Positions 25,142-33,854 of a DNA stretch of 50,086 bases are shown here, in pieces (position 1 is the first letter of the stretch; every line of letters begins with the position of its first letter). Location: positions 1 through 50,086 of the forward strand of contig URKU01000005.1 in the NCBI GenBank assembly GCA_900548515.1, written 5' to 3'. The notes under the pieces are model-generated. The model saw only the letters and a list, made by a program, of their open reading frames with translations, was not told where the DNA came from and did no database searches. This DNA comes from an uncultured Collinsella sp. Its GTDB lineage: Bacteria; Actinomycetota; Coriobacteriia; Coriobacteriales; Coriobacteriaceae. The position numbers were made by a program, and so were the translations under genes.

Positions 25142-25609
25142 TTAGTCTAAGTCAATAAACTTGGTGCTTAGGATCTTGCCGTCTTTGACGAGCATTCTGG
25201 CCATGGTGGGGCCTCGGGTGCCTCTGGGGTAGCTGGCGCTGCCCGGGTTGAGAACTAAGCAGCGGCCCACTTGGGCTTCTTTGGTTACGTGGGTGTGGCC
25301 GTTGATGGCTACGTCTACGGATCCCACCGGAAGGTCTTCGCGGTAGTGGGCTACGGCGAACTTGAGTCCTTCGTAGGTAAAGAGCGCAAGACGGTCTACA
25401 TCGGGGCCGTAGTCGCGGTAGTAATCGTTGTTGCCCAGTACGGCCCGCACGGGGGCGATGGTGCATAGGTGCTCGTAGTCCATCTCTGACGTGAGGTCGC
25501 CGGCGTGGATAATCAGGTCTGCGCCCTCAAGCTCATCCAGGAGCGCAGGCGAAAGATAGCCGTGGGTGTCCGAGATGATGTCGATACGCTTGGCGCTTGC
25601 ACTGTTCAT
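25142..25609 (-). CDS. YfcE/MJ0936-type metallophosphodiesterase
   Basis: The 155-residue protein has the calcineurin-like signature in order: DIISDTHGYLS (Asp14, His16), HAGDLTSE, VLGNNDYY, and the metal-binding INGHTHVT, then LNPGSASYPRG. This is the small YfcE-type single-domain class that hydrolyses phosphodiesters with Mn2+ or similar metals; the natural substrate is unknown. ATG 25609 follows GGAAGGG. A terminator from the LytTR gene lies about 45 nt upstream, so it may be transcribed by readthrough. Confidence 0.92.
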   Translation of the reverse strand: MNSASAKRIDIISDTHGYLSPALLDELEGADLIIHAGDLTSEMDYEHLCTIAPVRAVLGNNDYYRDYGPDVDRLALFTYEGLKFAVAHYREDLPVGSVDVAINGHTHVTKEAQVGRCLVLNPGSASYPRGTRGPTMARMLVKDGKILSTKFIDLD

Positions 25610-25650
25610 GGGATCCCTTCCGCAAAAAACGATTCGGCAGATACATACAA

Positions 25651-25699
25651 AAAGGCCCCACGGCTCCGCAGACGATGGGTCTACAGGGCTGCGGGGCCA
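25651..25699 (-). terminator. Terminator of the first LytTR regulator gene
   Basis: GGCCCC-rich arms (25654-25668 and 25684-25698) form a stem of about 14 bp with G-U pairs around a 15-nt loop, followed by TTTTTGTATG on the minus strand. Confidence 0.75.
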
Positions 25700-25704
25700 G
25701 TGTG

Positions 25705-26421
25705 CTAGAGACTCAGAGCCTTCTTGAGCGGCACGACGCGGCGGCGCGAAACCGGCACGCGTTCGTCGACGCCCGTAATGCCCAGCTGGATGGCGCCCGA
25801 GGGCACCGTCTCCACATCCGTGACGCACGCCAAGTTGACGATATAGCGGCGGTGAACACGGAAGAAGCCAAAGTCGCAGAGTTTGGCCTCAAACTGCGCC
25901 AGCGAGGTCGTCGACAAAAAGCGATCATCGACGGTATAGATGCAGGAGTAATCGTCCTTGGCCATGATAAAGCGAATGTCGTCCACGGGAATGAGCACCT
26001 TGCGGCCGCCCTTTTCCACCGGGATACGCTCGATGGTCACCTTGCTGTCCGTAACCGGCTTGGTGCGTTGCATGACCTTCTCGATCGCGCGATCCAAGCG
26101 AGCTTCCTCGACCGGCTTCATCAGATAATCGACGGCATCCACGTCGAATGCCTCGACCGCATGGTCACTATACGCAGTCACAAACACGATCGCCGGCGGA
26201 TTTTTGAGCTTATGCAGCGCCTCGGCAAGTTGCAGGCCCGAGGCACCGGGCATCGAGATATCGAGAAACACGACATCCACGCGACTTTCCATAAGCATCT
26301 CGATGGCGGAGCGGACGCTCGACGCCTCCGTGATCGTGCCGATCTTGCCCGTTTGCTCGAGCAGGAAGCGAAGCTCCGAGCGAGCCGGCGCCTCATCATC
26401 CACAATCATCGCACGCAGCAT
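25705..26421 (-). CDS. LytTR-family response regulator 1
   Basis: The 238-residue protein has a receiver domain (1-120) with acidic Asp8/Asp9, phospho-acceptor Asp54 in FLDISMPGASG and Lys in LMKPVEEA, then a LytTR DNA-binding domain (about 135-238) with GFFRVHRRYIVNL and VPVSRRRVVPLKKAL. LytTR regulators bind direct repeats upstream of targets. ATG 26421 has AAAGG upstream. It follows its histidine kinase (26494-27825) by 72 bp. A paralogue lies at 31579-32313. The regulon is unknown. Confidence 0.94.
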   Translation of the reverse strand: MLRAMIVDDEAPARSELRFLLEQTGKIGTITEASSVRSAIEMLMESRVDVVFLDISMPGASGLQLAEALHKLKNPPAIVFVTAYSDHAVEAFDVDAVDYLMKPVEEARLDRAIEKVMQRTKPVTDSKVTIERIPVEKGGRKVLIPVDDIRFIMAKDDYSCIYTVDDRFLSTTSLAQFEAKLCDFGFFRVHRRYIVNLACVTDVETVPSGAIQLGITGVDERVPVSRRRVVPLKKALSL

Positions 26422-26493
26422 AGGGATAAAACCTTTCGTCAACTAACTACGCCGGGCATCCGTCGCATGACGTTGAGCCCGTAGCCTTTTATT

Positions 26494-27825
26494 TTACTCT
26501 TGAATGTCGAAGATGCTCTCTGACAAATCAAGATGAAGGAGCACTTTGGTGCCCTTGCCCGGCGCCGATTCGACACGCGTATAGGAGTGCGGCCCATAAA
26601 AGCGATGGATGCGCTCCGAAATATTGTGCATGGCCACACCGGCGCCGCCACCCTGGGGAGAGCTGGCGTCGGGACGGGCAGAACGCTCGTCAAACAGTCT
26701 GGCGGCGGTACCCTCATCCATGCCCACGCCATTATCGGCCACGGCAATCAAGATTGCATCCTCGCCGTCTTGGTGAACGGTCACGTCGATCCTCAGGGCG
26801 TCGTCATCGCCCATACCATGACGTACGGCGTTCTCGACAATCGGCTGGATCACGAACGCCGGCACCAGCGTATCTTCCACGTCCTCGGACACATCGAACG
26901 TCGCAAGCACGCGGTCCTCGCCAAAGCGGGCCTTCTCAAAGGTAAGGTAGCGCCTGGTCTGTGCGACCTCGCGCGAGACCGGAATAAGCGATCCCGAGTT
27001 GTCGAGCGTGGCACGATAGAACGATGAGAACTCACGAAGCAGTTCGCGGGCCCGCAGCGGGTCGGTGCGCGTAAACGATGCAATGGTGTTCAGCGTGTTG
27101 AACAGGAAGTGCGGGTTAATCTGCGCCTGCAGCGCACGCACCTCGGCGCGCGCCGTGAGTTCCTTTTGCACCTCGAGCTCGTGGATGGCGAGCTGCGTGG
27201 ACAAGATCTCGGCAAAGCCCGAGGCAAGCGCGTACTGGGTACGGTCGACGGCGCGCGGGGTCTTGTAGTAGAACTTGAGCGTGCCGACGGTACGATCGCC
27301 CACCTTGATGGGGGCGATAATGCCGGCGGGGACTTGGTTGTGCGAGCCGTCCGAGCCCACGACATCCACCATACGGTTGAACGACTGCACGATGCCATGT
27401 TCGATAACGTAGCGTGTGGCAAGCGTGTGGATGGGAGTATCGGGCAGCAGTTTTTCCTCAAACTCGCCCGCGCAGGCAAGCACGTTGTCCTCGTCGGTGA
27501 TGGCCACCGTCATGGCGCGCGTCTCGGGCAAAATGCGCCGGCACACCAAACGCGCCGACTCCTGCGTCAGACCGCCCTTAATGTCCTCGAGCATGGCCGA
27601 GGCCACCGAGAGCGTCTCCTCGGTGTACTGGGAGCGCACCGAATCGGGATTGAGCGTCAAAAAGATAAAGATGCACAGCAGCGCGCAGGCAATCACCGTG
27701 GCGATCGGCTCGATACCGGTCACCAAGGCAAAAATAAAGTACACCAGCACGCAAATAGCGCAGGCAACGGCAATGATGCGAAAGATTGATATTGAACTAT
27801 CGCGCTGGGCGCGGCGGTCGATCAT
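26494..27825 (-). CDS. LytS/YehU-type sensor histidine kinase 1
   Basis: The 443-residue protein has two adjacent membrane helices near residues 14-58, a GAF-like cytosolic region (about 75-215), the His_kinase box QAQINPHFLFNTLNTIASF near residue 240, and an HATPase domain with IVENAVRHGMG and ADNGVGMDEG. Family members with this architecture usually have five or more membrane helices; two here suggests it senses a cytosolic or membrane signal. Its ATG overlaps the stop of the glycosyltransferase (ATGA), so the two are translationally coupled. It is paralogous to the kinase at 32352-33737, sharing the RTVGTLKFYY/CVGTLELYY-type GAF segment. Confidence 0.94.
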   Translation of the reverse strand: MIDRRAQRDSSISIFRIIAVACAICVLVYFIFALVTGIEPIATVIACALLCIFIFLTLNPDSVRSQYTEETLSVASAMLEDIKGGLTQESARLVCRRILPETRAMTVAITDEDNVLACAGEFEEKLLPDTPIHTLATRYVIEHGIVQSFNRMVDVVGSDGSHNQVPAGIIAPIKVGDRTVGTLKFYYKTPRAVDRTQYALASGFAEILSTQLAIHELEVQKELTARAEVRALQAQINPHFLFNTLNTIASFTRTDPLRARELLREFSSFYRATLDNSGSLIPVSREVAQTRRYLTFEKARFGEDRVLATFDVSEDVEDTLVPAFVIQPIVENAVRHGMGDDDALRIDVTVHQDGEDAILIAVADNGVGMDEGTAARLFDERSARPDASSPQGGGAGVAMHNISERIHRFYGPHSYTRVESAPGKGTKVLLHLDLSESIFDIQE

Positions 27826-29009
27826 TCGGCCCCCTCCAGGATACTGATCAGTTGTGCGTCACGCCAAAGCCCGTCCATGATCTTGGGCCAAAAGCTCTGG
27901 AAACGCAGGTAGCTTGCAGCGTTTTGGCGCGCATAGGCCTTTGCCTCGTCGATACCATGGCGCCAGATGCGCAGGTAGCCCTCATGCTCGCGGGTAAACA
28001 CGCTGCGGACCATAGCGGTCTTGCGCACGCGGTCGTCGAGCTCGCGCGAAATCCACGGGCCCGGGTAGGGCATGAGCGATGCCGCCGTAACGGGAATGAG
28101 CTCCTTTTGATGCGCGGCGAATGTCAACTTGGCCCGTTCGTAGTACCAACGGTATACATCCTGCATAAAGCGCGGTGAGCGCTTTTCGGACTCCGGAGGC
28201 AGATGGCGCACGGTCCACTCGTTATCGAACCACACGTCGTAGCCAAACATGCGCATGTTAAAGAGGTAATCCAAGTCCTCGCCGCGGGTGATAAACGGGT
28301 CAAAGGCCACACGCGTAAAGGCGCGGGCGTGCAGGGCCATCAGGCCGCCGCACACGTAGTTGGAGCGCGAGATGCGGGTGCCCGAGAGCGCCTTTTTCAT
28401 CCAACGGTTGAACTCGATGCGCTTGGTCCACCAACGATGGCAGATGCCCGCCTTGTCCGTGGGAGCCAGCGGCGAGCCGTCGCGATCGTAGAAATAGCCG
28501 CTCTTGACCAAGATCGGCAAGCCCTGACGCGTCTGCTGCCCCAACGCATAGGTCGCGCGCTTCATAAAGTCGGCGTCGATGACAGTCTCATCGTCATCCA
28601 AAAAGATAACCGCGTCATGCCCCAGCACAGCGGCGCAGGCTAGCCCCATATTGCGGATGGCACCGTAGCCTCGCAGGCTCACGCACTCGCCCGAACCCTT
28701 GGGCGCGATCTGAGCAACCCGGTCTGCGATGCGCGAGGCCTGGGTGTTGGTGACAACGGTGACCTTGAGCGTGGGATGCGCGTCGACAATCTCGTGCACG
28801 CGCAGCGACACATCGGCTGTGGCAGAAACGGGACAGACCACCAAAAGGATGATGCGCGGGATGTCACGTACCTGCTCAAGCGAGGCCAGGCAGCGGTCGA
28901 GTTCGGGATTGTCGGCGTTGAGTCGCGTCGAATGGTCATAGGTGCCAGGGGCGTTTGCGCAAGCGTCATCGCCCGCCCAATACGTTGGAATCACGACCGT
29001 GGCGTTCAT
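27822..29009 (-). CDS. Family 2-like glycosyltransferase
   Basis: The 395-residue cytosolic enzyme has a GT-A fold: ATVVIPTY at the N-terminus, then VIFLDDDETVID with the metal-binding Asp138-140, and a later acceptor-side acidic TRGEDLDYLFNMRMFGYDVWFD. No membrane helices are seen, so it probably acts on a lipid- or protein-linked acceptor at the inner face. It is followed by coupled HK1 and RR1, so the sugar product may be tied to the two-component system. GGAGGGTAAGG precedes the ATG, and a terminator-like hairpin at 29037-29065 ends 28 nt upstream. Confidence 0.85.
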   Translation of the reverse strand: MNATVVIPTYWAGDDACANAPGTYDHSTRLNADNPELDRCLASLEQVRDIPRIILLVVCPVSATADVSLRVHEIVDAHPTLKVTVVTNTQASRIADRVAQIAPKGSGECVSLRGYGAIRNMGLACAAVLGHDAVIFLDDDETVIDADFMKRATYALGQQTRQGLPILVKSGYFYDRDGSPLAPTDKAGICHRWWTKRIEFNRWMKKALSGTRISRSNYVCGGLMALHARAFTRVAFDPFITRGEDLDYLFNMRMFGYDVWFDNEWTVRHLPPESEKRSPRFMQDVYRWYYERAKLTFAAHQKELIPVTAASLMPYPGPWISRELDDRVRKTAMVRSVFTREHEGYLRIWRHGIDEAKAYARQNAASYLRFQSFWPKIMDGLWRDAQLISILEGAE

Positions 29010-29036
29010 GCCTTACCCTCCCTGCAACACAAAAAC

Positions 29037-29065
29037 GGGGCGCCGCCAAACACAGGCGACGCCCC
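29037..29065 (-). terminator. Terminator-like hairpin upstream of the glycosyltransferase
   Basis: GGGGCGCCGCC (29037-29047) pairs with GGCGACGCCCC (29055-29065) with one G-U on the minus strand, followed by GTTTTTGTG and then the ribosome site. Confidence 0.8.
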
Positions 29066-29180
29066 GCGACCTAGCTGATTCCATCATACCCACTTGGGCA
29101 AATCATTGCTCGCAAGTCGCAATGTTTATTGCGGATAACCCCAAAAGAGTACCGTGGACAGGCACAATAGCCGCTCGCTC

Positions 29181-30440
29181 CTATGCGGCATGCTCTGCCG
29201 CCCGAGTCGTGCGGGACAGGCGGACCAGCAGCATAAAGCCAACGATCAGCAGCACGCCAATGGAAAGGACGCCCAGCGACGGGTTGCCGGTCAGCGAGGT
29301 GACGACCGACACCAGGAAGGTGCCCATAACGCTTGCATAACGACCAAAGATGTCAAAGAAGCCGTAGTACTCGTTGGACTTTTCCTTGGGGATAATGCGG
29401 CCAAAGTAGCTACGGCTGAGCGCCTGCACGCCGCCCTGGAACAGGCCGACCATAATGGCAAGCACCCAAAACTCAAAGGCGGTCTTTAGGAAGAACGCGG
29501 CGAACAGCACAATGCCCATATAGGCGGCGACTGCCACCAAGATCATGTTGAGCGTGCCCACGCGGCCGGCGAGCTTGCCGTAGATGATGGCGGACGGAAA
29601 GGCCACGAACTGCGTAACGAGCAGCGCCAGGACCAACTGGGTCGAATCGATGCCCAAGGCCGAACCGTAGCTGGTGGCCATAGAGATGACCGTGTGGACG
29701 CCGTCGATATAGAAGAAGAAGGCGATCATGTAGACCAGCACGGTCTTGTTGTGGGCAATCTCACGCATGGTGTGTCCCACCTCGGAAAACACGCCGCCCA
29801 CGATATGGCCGATGGTGTCCTCGGGACCGCGCTCGCGACCGTACTTTTGCTTATAGGTACGAATGAGCGGCAGGGTAAAGATGAGCCACCAGGCACCAGT
29901 GATGATAAACGACAGACGCGTTGCCAGCATGGTAGGGACGCCAAGAGCGGGGCCACCCATGATGAGCGCCAGGCAGATGACGAACGGCACGGTGGAACCG
30001 ATGTAGCCCCAGGCATAGCCCGAGCTGGACACGGCGTCCATGCGCTCGTCGGTGGTAATGTCGGGCAGCATGGCGTCGTAGAACGTCATAGAAGAGTTAA
30101 GGCCGATGGTGCACAGCACGTACACGGTCAAAAATGCCATGGCGGACATTGGGATAGCCTGCGCCAGGCAAAGCACCAGGCCCGTGAGGAAGAAGCCCAA
30201 GAAGAACTTGATCTTGTTGCCGGCATAGTCGGCAAGCGCGCCCAGAATGGGCATGAGCATGGCGATGACCAGCGAGGCGATCGTCTGCGCATTGCCCCAG
30301 GCGACCACCAGGTCGGCCGAGGAAGCACCGGTATTGATGGCGTTAAAGTAAATGGGCACCACCGAGGTATTGAGCAGCACGAGGGCCGAATTGCCCACAT
30401 CATACATAACCCAGTTACGCTCGAGCTTGGTGTATTTCAT
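29181..30440 (-). CDS. MFS transporter of the UMF1/Atg22-like group
   Basis: This 419-residue protein has 12 membrane helices. It starts MKYTKLERNWVMYDVGNSALVLL, a pattern (WxxYDxGNSA) of UMF1/Atg22-like MFS proteins, some of which export amino acids. A central LPLIRTYKQKYGRER loop separates the halves. It is between the glycosyltransferase and the phospholipase-like gene, with about 100 bp on either side. Substrate is unknown. The ribosome site GAAGGG is a little distant from the ATG. Confidence 0.9.
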   Translation of the reverse strand: MKYTKLERNWVMYDVGNSALVLLNTSVVPIYFNAINTGASSADLVVAWGNAQTIASLVIAMLMPILGALADYAGNKIKFFLGFFLTGLVLCLAQAIPMSAMAFLTVYVLCTIGLNSSMTFYDAMLPDITTDERMDAVSSSGYAWGYIGSTVPFVICLALIMGGPALGVPTMLATRLSFIITGAWWLIFTLPLIRTYKQKYGRERGPEDTIGHIVGGVFSEVGHTMREIAHNKTVLVYMIAFFFYIDGVHTVISMATSYGSALGIDSTQLVLALLVTQFVAFPSAIIYGKLAGRVGTLNMILVAVAAYMGIVLFAAFFLKTAFEFWVLAIMVGLFQGGVQALSRSYFGRIIPKEKSNEYYGFFDIFGRYASVMGTFLVSVVTSLTGNPSLGVLSIGVLLIVGFMLLVRLSRTTRAAEHAA

Positions 30441-30541
30441 GGACAGGGACCCTTCGTATTCGCCCGATATGCAGTTAGTTCATCGTACCCTAATTGTCCA
30501 GAACCGCCGGTAAGGATTCGGCAAAGGGGCACGCACGGGCC

Positions 30542-31486
30542 CTATTCCTCGCGGTCGAACTCCTCATCGGCTTCGAGCACGCGACCGCTGTAGTTGACGT
30601 GACTGGTCACGGCATCCATGTCACCGGTCTCGATAAAACGTGCGACCGTGCACTCGTAATCGACCAGCGCGCGATCAAAGACCTCGGGGAAACTCTCGTT
30701 CGAGACCTCGTCGGTAAAGGGATTCTTCCATGTCAGATAGCCCAGGTTACCGGTGCGCTCGGGCAGCTCCGTCGTCACGCGATGGGCAAGGCCGTCGAGC
30801 AGCGAGTAGTCGTGCACCAAGCCCTCAACCAGCGAGATCGCGCGCGTCTTTACGGAGCCGGCCGGCTCAATCGCGCGGTAAAGTCGCTGCATATTGGCAA
30901 CGGCAGCACCGTACTCCCCCGCCGGAATGTCAATGCCATACACGCGTCCGGCAACATAGCTCATCAGCACGCCGGCCACGCGATTGATGCGATCGGTGGT
31001 GACGATCTCGCCCGCCGGCGGGTAATCGTCGACCGTAGCGCCATCGCGTTTAAGCTGCAGCATCAGTACATCCAGGTCGCTCTCGATCACGGCATGGACC
31101 TGACTGCTCGAATCCTCAAGCTCTGAGTCGGATTCCACGATGCCAAACTGCTGCTCATAGACAAAGGGGTGGGCGTTGCGGTCGAGCACGTAATGAGACA
31201 GCAGGCCCAGCGCAAAGGCGCGACCCAAGCTGGCGTCGCGCGGCAGCAGATGCGACACGCCGTCGCGCAGGCACGCGAACTGGCGAGACATGCGCGACCG
31301 ATGCATGACCTGCGCCAGCAGCGTGCAGTCGGAAACACGCGGTGTCAGAATGTGAAAGAAAAACGGGTCGGGGCCTTGGTTGCCCAAGATAAAGGCAATG
31401 CGCTCTTCATCGGACGTGATGACGCCCTGCGGAAGACGGTCGATGCTTTCCTCGCCAAACAGATGATGGGTGATAAGCGCGGGCAT
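30542..31486 (-). CDS. Zinc-dependent phospholipase C-like protein
   Basis: The 314-residue protein matches the zinc-dependent phospholipase C/S1-P1 nuclease-like fold: PALITHHLFGEES at the N-terminus, GNQGPDPFFFHIL, and GLLSHYVLDRNAHPFVYEQ, in which histidines and aspartates bind metal. There is no signal peptide, so it is cytosolic and may be a regulator of lipid metabolism rather than a secreted lipase. ATG 31486 follows AAAGGATC. The C-terminus is acidic. Neighbours are the MFS transporter and the second LytTR regulator. Confidence 0.85.
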   Translation of the reverse strand: MPALITHHLFGEESIDRLPQGVITSDEERIAFILGNQGPDPFFFHILTPRVSDCTLLAQVMHRSRMSRQFACLRDGVSHLLPRDASLGRAFALGLLSHYVLDRNAHPFVYEQQFGIVESDSELEDSSSQVHAVIESDLDVLMLQLKRDGATVDDYPPAGEIVTTDRINRVAGVLMSYVAGRVYGIDIPAGEYGAAVANMQRLYRAIEPAGSVKTRAISLVEGLVHDYSLLDGLAHRVTTELPERTGNLGYLTWKNPFTDEVSNESFPEVFDRALVDYECTVARFIETGDMDAVTSHVNYSGRVLEADEEFDREE

Positions 31487-31578
31487 AATGATCCTTTCGA
31501 TTTCATTCGATGCCACCCATTATGCCCACCGCGCGCCCATGCCAAACCTGCGATGGTAAACGACGGCACGCAAGCCTC

Positions 31579-32313
31579 TTACGCAAGCCCCAGGTGCGAC
31601 TTGACCTCGGCGGCGCGACGACGGGACACCGGTACCGTCGAGTTCACGCGGTCGAGCCTGAGCTCCATCAACCCCGTGGAGCCAATCTCGACATTGTGCA
31701 CGTCTTCCAAATTGACCAGATAGCTGCGATGAACGCGAATAAAGCCCTCGGAGACCAAGCGACGCTCGAGCGAAGAGATCGACTCATTGATCAGGTACGT
31801 TCCCTCGGCGCAGATGGCGTTGCAAAAATCGGCGCGCGCCTCAAAGTAGCAGACGTCTGCGGCGGGAATGAACACCTTTTTGCCCCCGCGGTCCACCGTC
31901 AGACGCAAAGGCTGGCGCGGAGCGTGGGCAACACGACGGGCACCCAAGGCTGCCTCGATCTTGTCGAGTGCCTTTGACAGGCGTGCGTCCTCGACCGGCT
32001 TGACGACATAGTCGACCGCATCGAGGTTATACGCATCGGCGGCAAATTCGGCAAACGCCGTCACAAACACAACCACCGGCGGCGTCTTTAGGTTCTGCAG
32101 CGTCTCGGCAAGCTCAATTCCCGAGCGACCGGGCATGGTAATGTCTAAAAACAACACGTCGGGCTTGTTCGACAGAATCGACTCCACGGCTTCGGTGACA
32201 TTGCCCGCCTCGGCAATCTGACCCACACGCGTATCCTTTTCCAACAGATAGCGTAGCTCAGCCCTAATGGGAGGCTCGTCATCAACCACCAAGATGTTCC
32301 AGCCTTCGGACAT
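31579..32313 (-). CDS. LytTR-family response regulator 2
   Basis: The 244-residue protein mirrors regulator 1: receiver with Asp11/Asp12, phospho-acceptor Asp57 in FLDITMPGRSG, Lys in VVKPVEDA, then a LytTR domain with GFIRVHRSYLVNLEDV and VPVSRRRAAEVKSHL. It lies 38 bp after its histidine kinase. The similarity in order and spacing to the 25705-27825 pair suggests duplication of the whole system. Its target is unknown. Confidence 0.94.
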   Translation of the reverse strand: MSEGWNILVVDDEPPIRAELRYLLEKDTRVGQIAEAGNVTEAVESILSNKPDVLFLDITMPGRSGIELAETLQNLKTPPVVVFVTAFAEFAADAYNLDAVDYVVKPVEDARLSKALDKIEAALGARRVAHAPRQPLRLTVDRGGKKVFIPAADVCYFEARADFCNAICAEGTYLINESISSLERRLVSEGFIRVHRSYLVNLEDVHNVEIGSTGLMELRLDRVNSTVPVSRRRAAEVKSHLGLA

Positions 32314-32351
32314 ATGTGCTTCCCCTCTTTTTCTCTCAATCCAACCGCGTG

Positions 32352-33737
32352 CTACGCCGTCAACGGCGCAGGCTCATGCGGCTCGCCGTTCAGCTCGACG
32401 ATGACCTGCGTTCCCACGCCCTCCTGGGACTTCACGCGCATGCCGGAATCTTCTCCGTAAAAGAAATGGATGCGCTGAAGCACGTTGAAGAGCGCCAGGC
32501 CGCAACCTCGCTTGACGGAGCCGTCGGCGGTAATGCTCTCGGGCTCCTCCAGGCGATGTTGCTCAAACAGATGCGCGCAGACCTCTTCGCTCATACCGAT
32601 GCCATCGTCCTCGACGATGATCTCCAAACCGTCATCGGTCTCGAAAGCCCTAACATGAATAGAAAGCGGCTCGGTCTCGCGCTGCGCGTGCTTGATGCAG
32701 TTTTCGAGCAACGGCTGCAAGATAAACGGCGGCACCATGCAATCGCGCACCTCAAAGTCGATATCGACCGAGACGCGCAGACGGCCGTCGCCATAACGAG
32801 CCTGCATAAGATTGATATAGCGAGTGCCCTGTTCCACCTCGTGCTCGAGCGTTGTGAGGGTATCGGAATCAGAAAGCGTCTGACGGTAGTAGTTGGAGAA
32901 GTCGATCAGCAGCGACCTGGCCTTGTCCGGCTCGGTACGCACGAGCGACACGATGGTGCTGATGGTGTTAAACAGAAAATGAGGATCGACCTGCGATTGC
33001 AAGGCGCGCAGCTCCACGCGGGCCGTAAGCTCGTCCTGGCGCTCGAGCTCAAAGCTCGCAAGCTGCGTGGAAATGAGGTCGGCAAAGCCCGAGGCAAGCG
33101 CCGTCTGGCGCATATCGATGCTGCTCAGACGGGGATAATACAGCTCGAGCGTGCCCACGCAATGCCCGCGCACGGTAAGCGGTGCGACAATACCGGCGCG
33201 CAGGCGCGGAAAGTAGCCACCTGTCTCGGTCGAGGCATCGCGCGAGAACACGCTTTGCTCACCGCTGTTGATCACGTTGAGCGTAGTCCGCAGCACCACC
33301 GGGGTGCCCGCGGGGCATTTTGCCGAGTCCTCGCCCCAGCTTGCCAACACCTGCTTGCCGTCGGTAAAGCAGATGGCAGAGGCGATAGTTTCGGACAGGA
33401 TGATCTTAGAGGCGCCTAGGGCAGCTTCGGGCGTAAGGCCGCGCGACGTGTAGGCGAATAATTTTGAAGCGATGGCGAGCGTGCGGTCGGTTGCGCTCGA
33501 TGTGAGGTCGTCGGGAACGACAAAGACGTACGAGAAGAAGAAGCACAGCATGACCAAGCCGGCAATGACGACAACGGCCGGAACGGGATTGGGATTATCG
33601 GTTAGATCCCAGATGAGCAGCAGGATAAGCAGCGGAACGACAATACCGAGCAAGATGGCTTGAACCACATGCTGAGCGGTACGAAAGACCTTGGTAGAGT
33701 TGTAGCTCTTGCCCAGAATCAGCCTATTGAGATCCAC
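32352..33737 (-). CDS. LytS/YehU-type sensor histidine kinase 2
   Basis: The 461-residue protein has two membrane helices (about 22-45 and 55-75), a GAF-like region, the QSQVDPHFLFNTISTIVSL box and HATPase segments (LLENCIKHAQ; EDDGIGMSEE). I choose GTG 33737 because AAGGAG lies 6 nt upstream; an ATG at 33743 directly abuts it. It follows the amidohydrolase gene, separated by a terminator-like hairpin 38 nt before the start. Unlike kinase 1 it is not coupled to a glycosyltransferase. Confidence 0.93.
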   Translation of the reverse strand: MDLNRLILGKSYNSTKVFRTAQHVVQAILLGIVVPLLILLLIWDLTDNPNPVPAVVVIAGLVMLCFFFSYVFVVPDDLTSSATDRTLAIASKLFAYTSRGLTPEAALGASKIILSETIASAICFTDGKQVLASWGEDSAKCPAGTPVVLRTTLNVINSGEQSVFSRDASTETGGYFPRLRAGIVAPLTVRGHCVGTLELYYPRLSSIDMRQTALASGFADLISTQLASFELERQDELTARVELRALQSQVDPHFLFNTISTIVSLVRTEPDKARSLLIDFSNYYRQTLSDSDTLTTLEHEVEQGTRYINLMQARYGDGRLRVSVDIDFEVRDCMVPPFILQPLLENCIKHAQRETEPLSIHVRAFETDDGLEIIVEDDGIGMSEEVCAHLFEQHRLEEPESITADGSVKRGCGLALFNVLQRIHFFYGEDSGMRVKSQEGVGTQVIVELNGEPHEPAPLTA

Positions 33738-33775
33738 CGTCATCTCCTTCTTACCGACGCACCCCATAGCAATAA

Positions 33776-33797
33776 AGAGGGCCGCAAGCGACCCTCT
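33776..33797 (-). terminator. Terminator-like hairpin between amidohydrolase and histidine kinase 2
   Basis: AGAGGG (33776-33781) pairs with CCCTCT (33792-33797) and CGC with GCG inside; on the minus strand TTTATT follows. Confidence 0.65.
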
Positions 33798-33854
33798 CCA
33801 TTGCATTATGCATCAAATACTGTGTTTTACATCAAGCCATCGATGAACGGTAGC

